DNA of 64,000 nucleotides. It comes from Artemisia argyi. Lineage: Eukaryota > Streptophyta > Magnoliopsida > Asterales > Asteraceae. Made by a program: the position numbers and the translations under genes. This document shows positions 10,597-23,853 of this stretch, in pieces; positions within the stretch are counted from its first letter, which is position 1; the number at the start of each line of letters is the position of its first letter. The stretch covers positions 140,759,106 to 140,823,105 of the forward strand of contig CM060698.1 of the NCBI GenBank assembly GCA_030686995.1, given 5' to 3'. Below the pieces are notes generated by a model, which saw only the letters and a program-made list of their open reading frames with translations, did no database searches and was not told the origin of the DNA.

Positions 10597-13500
10597 ATGC
10601 GCACTCTTGCAGATCGTGCAAAGGCTATTCTGGAAGAAGTACATAAGCTAGTGGATGCAGGCATCATGCGCGAAGTATACTATCACGACTGGCTTTCTAA
10701 CCCAGTTATGGTAAAGAAGAGCGATGGCAGTTGGAGGATGTGCGTGGACTTCACGGACCTCAACAAAGCATGCCCGCAGGACTGCTATCCACTGCCAGAG
10801 ATAGACTGGAAGGTCGAATCCTTGTGCGGATACCCTTTCAAATGCTTCCTAGATGCATATAAAGGGTATCATCAGACCCAGATGGCAGTGGAAGACGAAG
10901 AAAAAACATCTTTCCACACCAGTCAAGGAGTATACTGCTACACAAAAATGCCTTTTGGCCTGAAGAACGCAGGCGCGACATACCAACGACTGGTGGACAC
11001 AGCCTTCGAAAAACAAGTAGGCCGCAACTTGGAAGTCTATGTTGACGACCTTGTCATCAAAAGCCATACAGAGGACGAATTGGTGCGCGACATCGAGGAA
11101 ACATTCCGAACGTTGGGGCGGATAAACATGAAGTTGAATCCCAAGAAGTGCACCTTTGGCGCAACTGAAGGCATGTTACTCGGATATTTGATAGAACCCG
11201 ATGGAATCAAACCTTGCCCAGAGAAGACAAAGGCTGTTATTGATCTCCCCTCCCCGCGCACACTCAAAGAAGTCCAGTCACTGAATGGAAAGTTAGCAGG
11301 GCTAAATCGCTTCTTATCTAAGTCAGCAGACAAATCCCTTCCCCTCTTTAAAACACTCACGAAGTGCACAAAAAAGGGAGACTTTCGCTGGACTAACGAA
11401 GCAGAAGAAGCTTTCCAACAACTTAAAAACCATCTGGCATCTCTTCCCAAACTCGTCGCACCGCGACCAGGGGAAGAACTAATCATGTACTTATCGGCAA
11501 CCCATGGAGCAGTCAGCGCAGTACTATTGACAGACAGAGACTCCGTCCAGACACCCATATATTTTGTAAGCAAAGCCCTAAAAAAAACAGAGGTTAACTA
11601 CAGTGCTATGGAAAAGCTGGTCTTGGCTCTAGTGTTCGCAGCCAAAAGGCTGTGCAGATACTTTCAAGCGCATCAAATAGTTGTAATCACTGATCAGCCA
11701 ATTAAACAAGTTATCTCTAAGCCTGACGCATCAGGACGATTACAAAAATGGAGTGTACTGCTAAGTGAGTATAACATCTCATACAGGCCGCGCACTGCAA
11801 TCAAAGAACAAGTCTTAGCCGATTTTATCGTGGAGAATCCAGACAGCGACAGCCCGACATTTGCAGCTAAAACAGATTTACAGGAACCCTGGATTCTGTT
11901 CACAGATGGGTCTTCATGTGTAGATGGATCAGGCGCAGGCCTCATTCTTACAAATCCAGAAGGTACGGAATTCACCTACGCGCTACGCTTTGAGTTCACA
12001 CCCACAAACCATGAGGCAGAATACGAAGCCCTACTAGCCGGACTACGCATCGCAATCCAAATGGGCGTTCGCAACCTAGAAGCAAATGTAGATTCGCGTC
12101 TAGTTGCTAACCACGTGCTAGGTGAATATGAAGCCAAGGATGAACACATGATCCAATACCTGAAAAAGACAAAATCTTTGATCAAAAACTTTGATAGGTT
12201 CACAATAAAACAGGTGCCTAGAGGAGATAACAGGAAGGCGGACGCACTCAGCAAGATCGCATCTACAAGCTTCGCACACCTCTCAAAACAGGTATTAGTA
12301 GAAACCCTAAAAAACAAGTCAATCTTGGAAATGGAGATATCAACGGTGATAGAAGAACAAGACCCTACATGGATGACACCTATCATCGAATTTATTAGCA
12401 AGGGAATCCTACCCCAAGATCACAAAGACGCTCGAAGAATACGGCGCACAGCGCAACGATTTGAATTACGCGACAACGTACTCTATCGACGGTCTTTCTT
12501 ACAGCCATGGCTCAGATGTGTTTGACCCCTTCAAGCAGACTACGTACTCCGCGAAATTCACGCTGGATCATGTAGTATGCACTCAGGACCACGATCCGTG
12601 GTGGCAAGCGCTCTAAGGTCAGGATACTATTGGCCAACAATGCATCGCGATGCACGCGATCTGATAAAAAAATGCAGCAACTGCCAAGTACATAGGCCTA
12701 TCCCGCGCCGACCACAACAAGAGCTAACACCAATCACCTCACCATGGCCATTTTACAAATGGGGTATTGACATCGCAGGACCTTTCCCTGTCGCAGCTGG
12801 AGGAGTAAAATTCCTCATCGTAGCCATAGATTACTTTACGAAGTGGATCGAAGCAAAAGCGGTGGTGAACATCACGGGCAACCAAGTCAAACGCTTTGTC
12901 TGGGACAACATTGTCTGTCGCTTCGGACTACCGGGTGTGATCATATCAGACAACGGAAAACAATTCTGTGATAACCCATTCAAAGATTGGTGTGCACAAT
13001 TGAACATCACACAACACTTTGCTTCAGTCAAACACCCACAAACCAATGGCCTAGTTGAGCGCGCAAACCGTAGTCTAGGCGAAGGAATAAAAGCGCGCCT
13101 TGACAGACACAAGGGAAGGTGGGTAGATGAGCTCTCGCATGTCTTGTGGGCACATCACACAACATTCAAAACCAGTACTGGCGACACGCCATTTTCCCTA
13201 GTCTATGGAACAGAAGCCGTCATACTAGCTGAGATAGGAATGCCAACTATACGCACAGCAGAGGTCAACGTCATGACAAACGACGAGGAACGGCGCATAG
13301 ACTTAGACATACTGGAAGAAAGACGCGAACGCGCAGCTATACGCAAAGCAAAGGCTAAGGCAAAAATGAAGAAGTATTATGATGCAAAGGTCAAACACAC
13401 TTCATTCAGACCAGGAGACTTTGTTTACCGCGCCAACGACGCGAGCCACGCAGAAGACACAGGCAAGCTCGGACCTAAATGGGAAGGACCTTACGAGGTC

Positions 13501-13602
13501 ACAGACGCGCTCGGCAATGGCGCATATAGACTGCGCGATATGGAAGGTCACGACCTAGCGCGCACTTAGAACATCTGCAATCTCAAAAGATGTTACTTTT
13601 AG
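10597..13602 (+). pseudogene. pol (RT, RNase H x2, integrase), unit 2
   Basis: Same layout as unit 1, with the same two stops: TGA at 12523-12525 between RNase H and integrase, and TAG at 13567-13569 before the natural end at 13602. Private or partly shared changes include A-to-S after EEKT in RT (shared with unit 3), N for K in the spacer before the second RNase H (VENPDS), R-to-H and I-to-F in integrase (AHHTTF) and P-to-L (AVILAEIG). The catalytic residues of RT (YVDD) and integrase (DDE) remain. Confidence 0.9.
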
Positions 13603-14230
13603 GCTACGGCCCTTACACAAACACCCTTGCATCCTACGTGGTGCCCAATAAGTGTTTGTCTTTCTTTTCTTTTCTAGGAATTGTATTTTCTATTTTTTCA
13701 AATAACTTGCAAGTATCAATAAAATGTTATGGTTTCTAGCTAACTCCATAGCGCATTTTACTTTATTGCATATATGTCAATATTGTTTATCTTATATTTC
13801 TGCCTACATGGCGTGCATGCACCACTTAAAGACCCACGAAGGCATAAAGGATGAGTTAACCTACTAATTTACTCGTTGAATAAGAGGGTTGCAAACCCAT
13901 CAACATTGGATCACGCATCCTTGCTAAGCGCCTTACTCTCGAGACGTCGAGGTAAGTCTCGCGTGCGCACCCCACGACGGATGCGCACATACCAAGTACA
14001 CCGTACGAGCTTAGCAATATAACGAGCCAAGACACTTGGTCAAATAATAAAACTTCGCAAACAATGCAAGTATAATTCTTCAAAGTCACGCAGTTAAAAG
14101 ACTTAGTTAAAAAATTAAGCTTAGCAAACAATGCAAGTATATTTAAGTCACGAACTTAGAACAAAAATGTATCTTATTCCACATTTATTAACAAAAATTA
14201 CAAGGAAAGATACGTAAATATACAAAAAGC

Positions 14231-15049
14231 CTATATACTATGGCGATGCTCAGGACCCTCCTCTGGGGCGGCGGAACTCCCCGCTTCCTGCAGCTTCCTC
14301 AAAGTTATAGCATCCTGCATAGATACGGTCGGAACGCTTACAGGCACGCCATCTGATCTGGGAAGGTGTGCAACACCGAGGCCACACAACACGGCCTTAC
14401 CCTTAATACCCTTCTTCACAGCAACCCTCTGCTCATGATGCTCCAGCACCTCTTTCAAGGGAACCTCCCTCTCAAGAGCAAAAGGTTTGAGGATGTCGCA
14501 AGGCCGCGCGAACACTGGAACTTGAAGCTGCCAAACATCAGGTTTCAGATAGTAATCTGATTCCTCTTCCGCATTATCCCCAAGATGGCGCTGCAAAGTC
14601 AAACCCGCCATCAGTACGTCTATAGGGTCATCTTGATCGCGCTCCAGCCTCCCAATATGCGGCAACTCAAGAACCTTCAACCCCGCCATTGCTTGCAGCA
14701 ACTCATCATAAGCTGTAGGGCAGTACCCAGGGATTTCCGCCAAGTCCTTCTCCAGCAGCTTGGCCTCATGGAGATCCTCCATGGCCTATGATCGACCACG
14801 CGCCATCGCGCAATGCACCACGTTTCCAAAAGCGTCCACTACCTCTGCGGACTCTAGTGTGCTCAGGGCTGCCAGGCGCAGCCCATGGCTAATCAACCAC
14901 CTGCATTCACAAAGAAAATTTGCGTAAGTAAAAAGCACAGCGATAAAGTTATTATGACGACAAGTAAACAAAAATACCTGCGCTCAGCAATCATAGACAT
15001 CAAGTGAGGATACAGCTCCTCGTCATACTCTATACTGCGCTCAGCAATC
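14231..15049 (-). pseudogene. antisense extra ORF, unit 2
   Basis: Equivalent to the unit 1 antisense ORF: exon 2 at 14900-14231, intron 14977-14901, truncated exon 1 at 15049-14978. The in-frame TAG at 14786-14788, both splice sites and the downstream AATAAA are conserved. The 183-residue stretch is identical to that of unit 1. Confidence 0.65.
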
Positions 15050-15221
15050 ATAACACAACAGTACCACCAAGAGAATGCATCGCAGTAACAACCGAAGCAG
15101 AGACTACTCCAGAACAGCGCACGGACAAAACGCCAAATTTAAAAGTCGCTATTCACCCAGATTATCCGGAACAACAAGTTTCGATTGGAGGATCTTTATC
15201 TGACAAAGGTAAAGCAGCTGT

Positions 15222-18200
15222 ATGCGCACTCTTGCAGATCGTGCAAAGGCTATTCTGGAAGAAGTACATAAGCTAGTGGATGCAGGCATCATACGCGAAG
15301 TATACTATCACGACTGGCTTTCTAACCCAGTTATGGTAAAGAAGAGCGATGGCAGTTGGAGGATGTGCGTGGACTTCACGGACCTCAACAAAGCATGCCC
15401 GCAGGACTGCTATCCACTGCCAGAGATAGACTGGAAGGTCGAATCCTTGTGCGGATACCCTTTCAAATGCTTCCTAGATGCATATAAAGGGTATCATCAG
15501 ACCCAGATGGCAGTGAAAGACGAAGAAAAAACATCTTTTCACACCAGTCAAGGAGTATACTGCTACACAAAAATGCCTTTTGGCCTGAAGAACGCAGGCG
15601 CGACATACCAACGACTGGTGGACACAGCCTTCGAAAAACAAGTAGGCCGCAACTTGGAAGTCTATGTTGACGACCTTGTCATCAAAAGCCATACAGAGGA
15701 CGAATTGGTGCGCGACATCGAGGAAACATTCCGAACGTTGGGGCGGATAAACATGAAGTTGAATCCCAAGAAGTGCACCTTTGGCGCAACTGAAGGCATG
15801 TTACTCGGATATTTGATAGAACCCGATGGAATCAAACCTTGCCCAGAGAAGACAAAGGCTGTTATTGATCTCCCCTCCCCGCGCACACTCAAAGAAGTCC
15901 AGTCACTGAATGGAAAGTTAGCAGGGCTAAATCGCTTCTTATCTAAGTCAGCAGACAAATCCCTTCCCCTCTTTAAAACACTCACGAAGTGCACAAAAAA
16001 GGGAGACTTTCGCTGGACTAACGAAGCAGAAGAAGCTTTCCAACAACTTAAAAACCATCTGGCATCTCTTCCCAAACTCGTCGCACCGCGACCAGGGGAA
16101 GAACTAATCATGTACTTATCGGCAACCCATGGAGCAGTCAGCGCAGTACTATTGACAGACAGAGACTCCGTCCAGACACCCATATATTTTGTAAGCAAAG
16201 CCCTAAAAAAACAGAGGTTAACTACAGTGCTATGGAAAAGCTGGTCTTGGCTCTAGTGTTCGCAGCCAAAAGGCTGTGCAGATACTTTCAAGTGCATCAA
16301 ATAGTTGTAATCACTGATCAGCCAATTAAACAAGTTATCTCTAAGCCTGACGCATCAGGACGATTACAAAAATGGAGTGTACTGCTAAGTGAGTATAACA
16401 TCTCATACAGGCCGCGCACTGCAATCAAAGAACAAGTCTTAGCCGATTTTATCGTGGAGAAGCCAGACAGCGACAGCCCGACATTTGCAGCTAAAACAGA
16501 TTTACAGGAACCCTGGATTCTGTTCACAGATGGGTCTTCATGTGTAGATGGATCAGGCGCAGGCCTCATTCTTACAAATCCAGAAGGTACGGAATTCACC
16601 TACGCGCTACGCTTTGAGTTCACACCCACAAACCATGAGGCAGAATACGAAGCCCTACTAGCCGGACTACGCATCGCAATCCAAATGGGCGTTCGCAACC
16701 TAGAAGCAAATGTAGATTCGCGTCTAGTTGCTAACCACGTGCTAGGTGAATATGAAGCCAAGGATGAACACATGATCCAATACCTGAAAAAGACAAAATC
16801 TTTGATCAAAAACTTTGATAGGTTCACAATAAAACAGGTGCCTAGAGGAGATAACAGGAAGGCGGACGCACTCAGCAAGATCGCATCTACAAGCTTCGCA
16901 CACCTCTCAAAACAGGTATTAGTAGAAACCCTAAAAAACAAGTCAATCTTGGAAATGGAGATATCAACGGTGATAGAAGAACAAGACCCTACATGGATGA
17001 CACCTATCATCGAATTTATTAGCAAGGGAATCCTACCCCAAGATCACAAAGACGCTCGAAGAATACGGCGCACAGCGCAACGATTTGAATTACGCGACAA
17101 CGTACTCTATCGACGGTCTTTCTTACAGCCATGGCTCAGATGTGTTTGACCCCTTCAAGCAGACTACGTACTCCGCGAAATTCACGCTGGATCATGTAGT
17201 ATGCACTCGGGACCACGATCCGTGGTGGCAAGCGCTCTAAGGCCAGGATACTATTGGCCAACAATGCATCGCGATGCACGCGATCTGATAAAAAAATGCA
17301 GCAACTGCCAAGTACATAGGCCTATCCCGCGCCGACCACAACAAGAGCTAACACCAATCACCTCACCATGGCCATTTTACAAATGGGGTATTGACATCGC
17401 AGGACCTTTCCCTGTCGCAGCTGGAGGAGTAAAATTCCTCATCATAGCCATAGATTACTTTACGAAGTGGATCGAAGCAAAAGCGGTGGTGAACATCACG
17501 GGCAACCAAGTCAAACGCTTTGTCTGGGACAACATTGTCTGTCGCTTCGGACTACCGGGTGTGATCATATCAGACAACGAAAAACAATTCTGTGATAACC
17601 CATTCAAAGATTGGTGTGCACAATTGAACATCACACAACACTTTGCTTCAGTCAAACACCCACAAACCAATGGCCTAGTTGAGCGCGCAAACCGTAGTCT
17701 AGGCGAAGGAATAAAAGCGCGCCTTGACAGACACAAGGGAAGGTGGGTAGATGAGCTCTCGCATGTCTTGTGGGCACATCGCACAACAATCAAAACCAGT
17801 ACTGGCGACACGCCATTTTCCCTAGTCTATGGAACAGAAGCCGTCATACCAGCTGAGATAGGAATGCCAACTATACGCACAGCAGAGGTCAACGTCATGA
17901 CAAACGTCGAGGAACGGCGCATAGACTTAGACATACTGGAAGAAAGACGCGAACGCGCAGCTATACGCAAAGCAAAGGCTAAGGCAAAAATGAAGAAGTA
18001 TTATGATGCAAAGGTCAAACACACTTCATTCAGACCAGGAGACTTTGTTTACCGCGCCAACGACGCGAGCCACGCAGAAGACACAGGCAAGCTCGGACCT
18101 AAATGGGAAGGACCTTACGAGGTCACAGACGCGCTCGGCAATGGCGCATATAGACTGCGCGATATGGAAGGTCACGACCTAGCGCGCACTTAGAACATCT

Positions 18201-18226
18201 GCAATCTCAAAAGATGTTACTTTTAG
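15222..18226 (+). pseudogene. pol (RT, RNase H x2, integrase), unit 3, extra frameshift
   Basis: An A run of 7 instead of 8 at 16205-16211 shifts the frame after KALKK, so the RT frame ends at 16256. The second half reopens at 16232 and continues to the shared TGA at 17147-17149. Integrase follows, with a Gly-to-Glu change next to the second catalytic Asp (ISDNEKQF) and the shared TAG at 18191-18193. Other private changes are M-to-I near the RT start and E-to-K (MAVKDEEK). Confidence 0.9.
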
Positions 18227-18854
18227 GCTACGGCCCTTACACAAACACCCTTGCATCCTACGTGGTGCCCAATAAGTGTTTATCTTTCTTTTCTTTTCTA
18301 GGAATTGTATTTTCTATTTTTTCAAATAACTTGCAAGTATCAATAAAATGTTATGGTTTCTAGCTAACTCCATAGCGCATTTTACTTTATTGCATATATG
18401 TCAATATTGTTTATCTTATATTTCTGCCTACATGGCGTGCATGCACCACTTAAAGACCCACGAAGGCATAAAGGATGAGTTAACCTACTAATTTACTCGT
18501 TGAATAAGAGGGTTGCAAACCCATCAACATTGGATCACGCATCCTTGCTAAGCGCCTTACTCTCGAGACGTCGAGGTAAGTCTCGCGTGCGCACCCCACG
18601 ACGGATGCGCATATACCAAGTACACCGTACGAGCTTAGCAATATAACGAGCCAAGACACTTGGTCAAATAATAAAACTTCGCAAACAATGCAAGTATAAT
18701 TCTTCAAAGTCACGCAGTTAAAAGACTTAGTTAAAAAATTAAGCTTAGCAAACAATGCAAGTATATTTAAGTCACGAACTTAGAACAAAAATGTATCTTA
18801 TTCCACATTTATTAACAAAAATTACAAGGAAAGATACGTAAATATACAAAAAGC

Positions 18855-19673
18855 CTATATACTATGGCGATGCTCAGGACCCTCCTCTGGGGCGGCGGAA
18901 CTCCCCGCTTCCTGCAGCTTCCTCAAAGTTATAGCATCCTGCATAGATACGGTCGGAACGCTTACAGGCACGCCATCTGATCTGGGAAGGTGTGCAACAC
19001 CGAGGCCACACAACACGGCCTTACCCTTAATACCCTTCTTCACAGCAACCCTCTGCTCATGATGCTCCAGCACCTCTTTCAAGGGAACCTCCCTCTCAAG
19101 AGCAAAAGGTTTGAGGATGTCGCAAGGCCGCGCGAACACTGGAACTTGAAGCTGCCAAACATCAGGTTTCAGATAGTAATCTGATTCCTCTTCCGCATTA
19201 TCCCCAAGATGGCGCTGCAAAGTCAAACCCGCCATCAGTACGTCTATAGGGTCATCTTGATCGCGCTCCAGCCTCCCAATATGCGGCAACTCAAGAACCT
19301 TCAACCCCGCCATTGCTTGCAGCAACTCATCATAAGCTGTAGGGCAGTACCCAGGGATTTCCGCCAAGTCCTTCTCCAGCAGCTTGGCCTCATGGAGATC
19401 CTCCATGGCCTATGATCGACCACGCGCCATCGCGCAATGCACCACGTTTCCAAAAGCGTCCACTACCTCTGCGGACTCTAGTGTGCTCAGGGCTGCCAGG
19501 CGCAGCCCATGGCTAATCAACCACCTGCATTCACAAAGAAAATTTGCGTAAGTAAAAAGCACAGCGATAAAGTTATTATGACGACAAGTAAACAAAAATA
19601 CCTGCGCTCAGCAATCATAGACATCAAGTGAGGATACAGCTCCTCGTCATACTCTATACTGCGCTCAGCAATC
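18855..19673 (-). pseudogene. antisense extra ORF, unit 3
   Basis: Exon 2 at 19524-18855, intron 19601-19525, truncated exon 1 at 19673-19602. The in-frame TAG is at 19410-19412. The downstream 183 residues are the same as in units 1 and 2. Confidence 0.65.
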
Positions 19674-19845
19674 ATAACACAACAGTACCACCAAGAGAAT
19701 GCATCGCAGTAACAACCGAAGCAGAGACTACTCCAGAACAGCGCACGGACAAAACGCCAAATTTAAAAGTCGCTATTCACCCAGATTATCCGGAACAACA
19801 AGTTTCGATTGGAGGATCTTTATCTGACAAAGGTAAAGCAGCTGT

Positions 19846-22800
19846 ATGCGCACTCTTGCAGATCGTGCAAAGACTATTCTGGAAGAAGTACATAAGCTAG
19901 TGGATGCAGGCATCATGCGCGAAGTATACTATCACGACTGGCTTTCTAACCCAGTTATGGTAAAGAAGAGCGATGGCAGTTGGAGGATGTGCGTGGACTT
20001 CACGGACCTCAACAAAGCATGCCCGCAGGACTGCTATCCACTGCCAGAGATAGACTGGAAGGTCGAATCCTTGTGCGGATACCCTTTCAAATGCTTCCTA
20101 GATGCATATAAAGGGTATCATCAGACCCAGATGGCAGTGGAAGACGAAGAAAAAACAGCTTTCCACACCAGTCAAGGAGTATACTGCTACACAAAAATGC
20201 CTTTTGGCCTAAAGAACGCAGGCGCGACATACCAACGACTGGTGGACACAGCCTTCGAAAAACAAGTAGGCCGCAACTTGGAAGTCTATGTTGACGACCT
20301 TGTCATCAAAAGCCATACAGAGGACGAATTGGTGCGCGACATCGAGGAAACATTCCGAACGTTGGGGCGGATAAACATGAAGTTGAATCCCAAGAAGTGC
20401 ACCTTTGGCGCAACTGAAGGCATGTTACTCGGATATTTGATAGAACCCGATGGAATCAAACCTTGCCCAGAGAAGACAAAGGCTGTTATTGATCTCCCCT
20501 CCCCGCGCACACTCAAAGAAGTCCAGTCACTGAATGGAAAGTTAGCAGGGCTAAATCGCTTCTTATCTAAGTCAGCAGACAAATCCCTTCCCCTCTTTAA
20601 AACACTCACGAAGTGCACAAAAAAGGGAGACTTTCGCTGGACTAACGAAGCAGAAGAAGCTTTCCAACAACTTAAAAACCATCTGGCATCTCTTCCCAAA
20701 CTCGTCGCACCGCGACCAGGGGAAGAACTAATCATGTACTTATCGGCAACCCATGGAGCAGTCAGCGCAGTACTATTGACAGACAGAGACTCCGTCCAGA
20801 CACCCATATATTTTGTAAGCAAAGCCCTAAAAAAAACAGAGGTTAACTACAGTGCTATGGAAAAGCTGGTCTTGGCTCTAGTGTTCGCAGCCAAAAGGCT
20901 GTGCAGATACTTTCAAGCGCATCAAATAGTTGTAATCACTGATCAGCCAATTAAACAAGTTATCTCTAAGCCTGACGCATCAGGACGATTACAAAAATGG
21001 AGTGTACTGCTAAGTGAGTATAACATCTCATACAGGCCGCGCACTGCAATCAAAGAACAAGTCTTAGCCGATTTTATCGTGGAGAAGCCAGACAGCGACA
21101 GCCCGACATTTACAGCTAAAACAGATTTACAGGAACCCTGGATTCTGTTCACAGATGGGTCTTCATGTGTAGATGGATCAGGCGCAGGCCTCATTCTTAC
21201 AAATCCAGAAGGTACGGAATTCACCTACGCGCTACGCTTTGAGTTCACACCCACAAATAATGAGGCAGAATACGAAGCCCTACTAGCCGGACTATGCATC
21301 GCAATCCAAATGGGCGTTCGCAACCTAGAAGCAAATGTAGATTCGCGTCTAGTTGCTAACCACGTGCTAGGTGAATATGAAGCCAAGGATGAACACATGA
21401 TCCAATACCTGAAAAAGACAAAATCTTTGATCAAAAACTTTGATAGGTTCACAATAAAACAGGTGCCTAGAGGAGATAACAGGAAGGCGGACGCACTCAG
21501 CAAGATCGCATCTACAAGCTTCGCACACCTCTCAAAACATGTATTAGTAGAAACCCTAAAAAACAAGTCAATCTTGGAAATGGAGATATCAACGGTGATA
21601 GAAGAACAAGACCCTACATGAATGACACCTATCATCGAATTTATTAGCAAGGGAATCCTACCCCAAGATCACAAAGACGCTCGAAGAATACGGCGCACAG
21701 CGCAACGATTTGAATTACGCGACAACGTACTCTATCGACGGTCTTTCTTACAGCCATGGCTCAGATGTGTTGGACCCCTTCAAGCAGACTACGTACTCCG
21801 CGAAATTCACGCTGGATCATGTAGTATGCACTCAGGACCACGATCCGTGGTGGCAAGCGCTCTAAGGTCAGGATACTATTGGCCAACAATGCATCGCGAT
21901 GCACGCGATCTGATAAAAAAATGCAGCAACTGCCAAGTACATAGGCCTATCCCGCGCCGACCACAACAAGAGCTAACACCAATCACCTCACCATGGCCAT
22001 TTTACAAATGGGGTATTGACATCGCAGGACCTTTCCCTGTGGCAGCTGGAGGAGTAAAATTCCTCATCGTAGCCATAGATTACTTTACGAAGTGGATCGA
22101 AGCAAAAGCGGTGGTGAACATCACGGGCAACCAAGTCAAATGCTTTGTCTGGGACAACATTGTCTGTCGCTTCGGACTACCGGGTGCGATCATATCAGAC
22201 AACGGAAAACAATTCTGTGATAACCCATTCAAAGATTGGTGTGCACAATTGAACATCACACAACACTTTGCTTCAGTCAAACACCCACAAACCAATGGCC
22301 TAGTTGAGCGCGCAAACCGCAGTCTAGGCGAAGGAATAAAAGCGCGCCTTGACAGACACAAGGGAAGGTGGGTAGATGAGCTCTCGCATGTCTTGTGGGC
22401 ACATCGCACAACAATCAAAACCAGTACTGGCGACACGCCATTTTCCCTAGTCTATGGAACAGAAGCCGTCATACCAGCTGAGATAGGAATGCCAACTATA
22501 CGCACAGCAGAGGTCAACGTCACGACAAACGACGAGGAACGGCGCATAGACTTAGACATACTGGAAGAAAGACGCGAACGCGCAGCTATACGTGAAGCAA
22601 AGGCTAAGGCAAAAATGAAGAAGTATTATGATGCAAAGGTCAAACACACTTCATTCAGACCAGGAGACTTTGTTTACCGCGCCAACGACGCGAGCCACGC
22701 AGAAGACACAGGCAAGCTCGGACCTAAATGGGAAGGACCTTACGAGGTCACAGACGCGCTCGGCAATGGCGCATATAGACTGCGCGATATGGAAGGTCAC

Positions 22801-22851
22801 GACCTAGCGCGCACTTGGAACATCTGCAATCTCAAAAGATGTTACTTTTAG
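19846..22851 (+). pseudogene. pol (RT, RNase H x2, integrase), unit 4
   Basis: This is the least damaged integrase: the two stops shared by units 1-3 are sense codons here (GGA at the RNase H/integrase border and TGG before the C-terminus). The integrase frame therefore runs from 21622 to its natural end at 22851 with WNICNLKRCYF. A private TGA at 21619-21621, where the other units have TGG, stops the RT/RNase H frame. Private changes are H-to-N and R-to-C in the second RNase H (TNNEAEYEALLAGLCIA), the first next to its catalytic Glu. RT YVDD and integrase DDE are present. Confidence 0.9.
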
Positions 22852-23479
22852 GCTACGGCCCTTACACAAACACCCTTGCATCCTACGTGGTGCCCAATAA
22901 GTGTTTGTCTTTCTTTTCTTTTCTAGGAATTGTATTTTCTATTTTTTCAAATAACTTGCAAGTATCAATAAAATGTTATGGTTTCTAGCTAACTCCATAG
23001 CGCATTTTACTTTATTGCATATATGTCAATATTGTTTATCTTATATTTCTGCCTACATGGCGTGCATGCACCACTTAAAGACCCACGAAGGCATAAAGGA
23101 TGAGTTAACCTACTAATTTACTCGTTGAATAAGAGGGTTGCAAACCCATCAACATTGGATCACGCATTCTTGCTAAGCGCCTTACTCTCGAGACGTCGAG
23201 GTAAGTCTCGCGTGCGCACCCCACGACGGATGCGCATATACCAAGTACACCGTACGAGCTTAGCAATATAACGAGCCAAGACACTTGGTCAAATAATAAA
23301 ACTTCGCAAACAATGCAAGTATAATTCTTCAAAGTCACGCACTTAAAAGACTTAGTTAAAAAATTAAGCTTAGAAAACAATGCAAGTATATTTAAGTCAC
23401 GAACTTAGAACAAAAATGTATCTTATTCCACATTTATTAACAAAAATTACAAGGAAAGATACGTAAATATACAAAAAGC

Positions 23480-23806
23480 CTATATACTATGGCGATTCTC
23501 AGGACCCTCCTCCGGGGCGGCGGAACTCCCCGCTTCCTGCAGCTTCCTCAAAGTTATAGCATCCTGCATAGATACGGTCGGAACGCTTACAGGCACGCCA
23601 TCTGATCTGGGAAGGTGTGCAGCACCGAGGCCACACAACACGACCTTACCCTTAATACCCTTCTTCACAGCAACCCTCTGCTCATGACGCTCCAGCACCT
23701 CTTTCAAGGGAACCTCCCTCTCAAGAGCAAAAGGTTTGCGGATGTCGCGAGGCCGCGCGAACACTGGAACTTGAAGCTGCGAAACATCAGGTTTCAGATA
23801 GTAATC
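23480..23806 (-). pseudogene. truncated antisense extra ORF, unit 4, fused to the inverted arm
   Basis: Only the C-terminal ~109 codons of the antisense ORF remain (from DYYLKPDVSQLQ to the stop at 23480). The minus-strand frame continues upstream without a stop through the filler into the right arm's RT start and protease region, making a 401-residue chimeric frame to 24685. The fusion is a by-product of the rearrangement, not a designed protein. Confidence 0.75.
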
Positions 23807-23853
23807 GCAGTAACAACCGAAGTAACAAATTTTCTTTGTTACGAGGAGCTGTA
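23804..23853. other. inverted-repeat junction built of short templated segments
   Basis: Between unit 4 and the right arm, four short segments follow each other. A 19-nt copy of 5829-5847 lies at 23804-23822. A 14-nt inverted copy of 10284-10297 lies at 23826-23839. A 13-nt inverted copy of 10386-10398 lies at 23841-23853. The inverted pol sequence then starts at 23851 with a 3-nt overlap. An 8-bp perfect hairpin (GTAACAAA / TTTGTTAC, loop TTTTC) spans 23822-23842. Confidence 0.8.

Larger units (their letters stand above)
10425..15049 (+). repeat. pol array unit 2 (4,625 bp)
   Basis: An exact-length repeat of unit 1 with few substitutions. The junction preceding it shows an 18-bp duplication, CTGCGCTCAGCAATCATA, at 10353-10370 and 10410-10427. 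Confidence 0.95.
15050..19673 (+). repeat. pol array unit 3 (4,624 bp)
   Basis: One base shorter than units 1 and 2 because of a deletion in an A run near 16205-16211. It starts with the same ATAACACAACAG and the same 18-bp junction duplication. Confidence 0.95.
19674..23806 (+). repeat. pol array unit 4 (partial, 4,133 bp)
   Basis: It matches units 1-3 from its start to GATAGTAATC at 23806. It then breaks off inside the antisense ORF and passes through a short filler into the inverted right arm. Confidence 0.93.
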
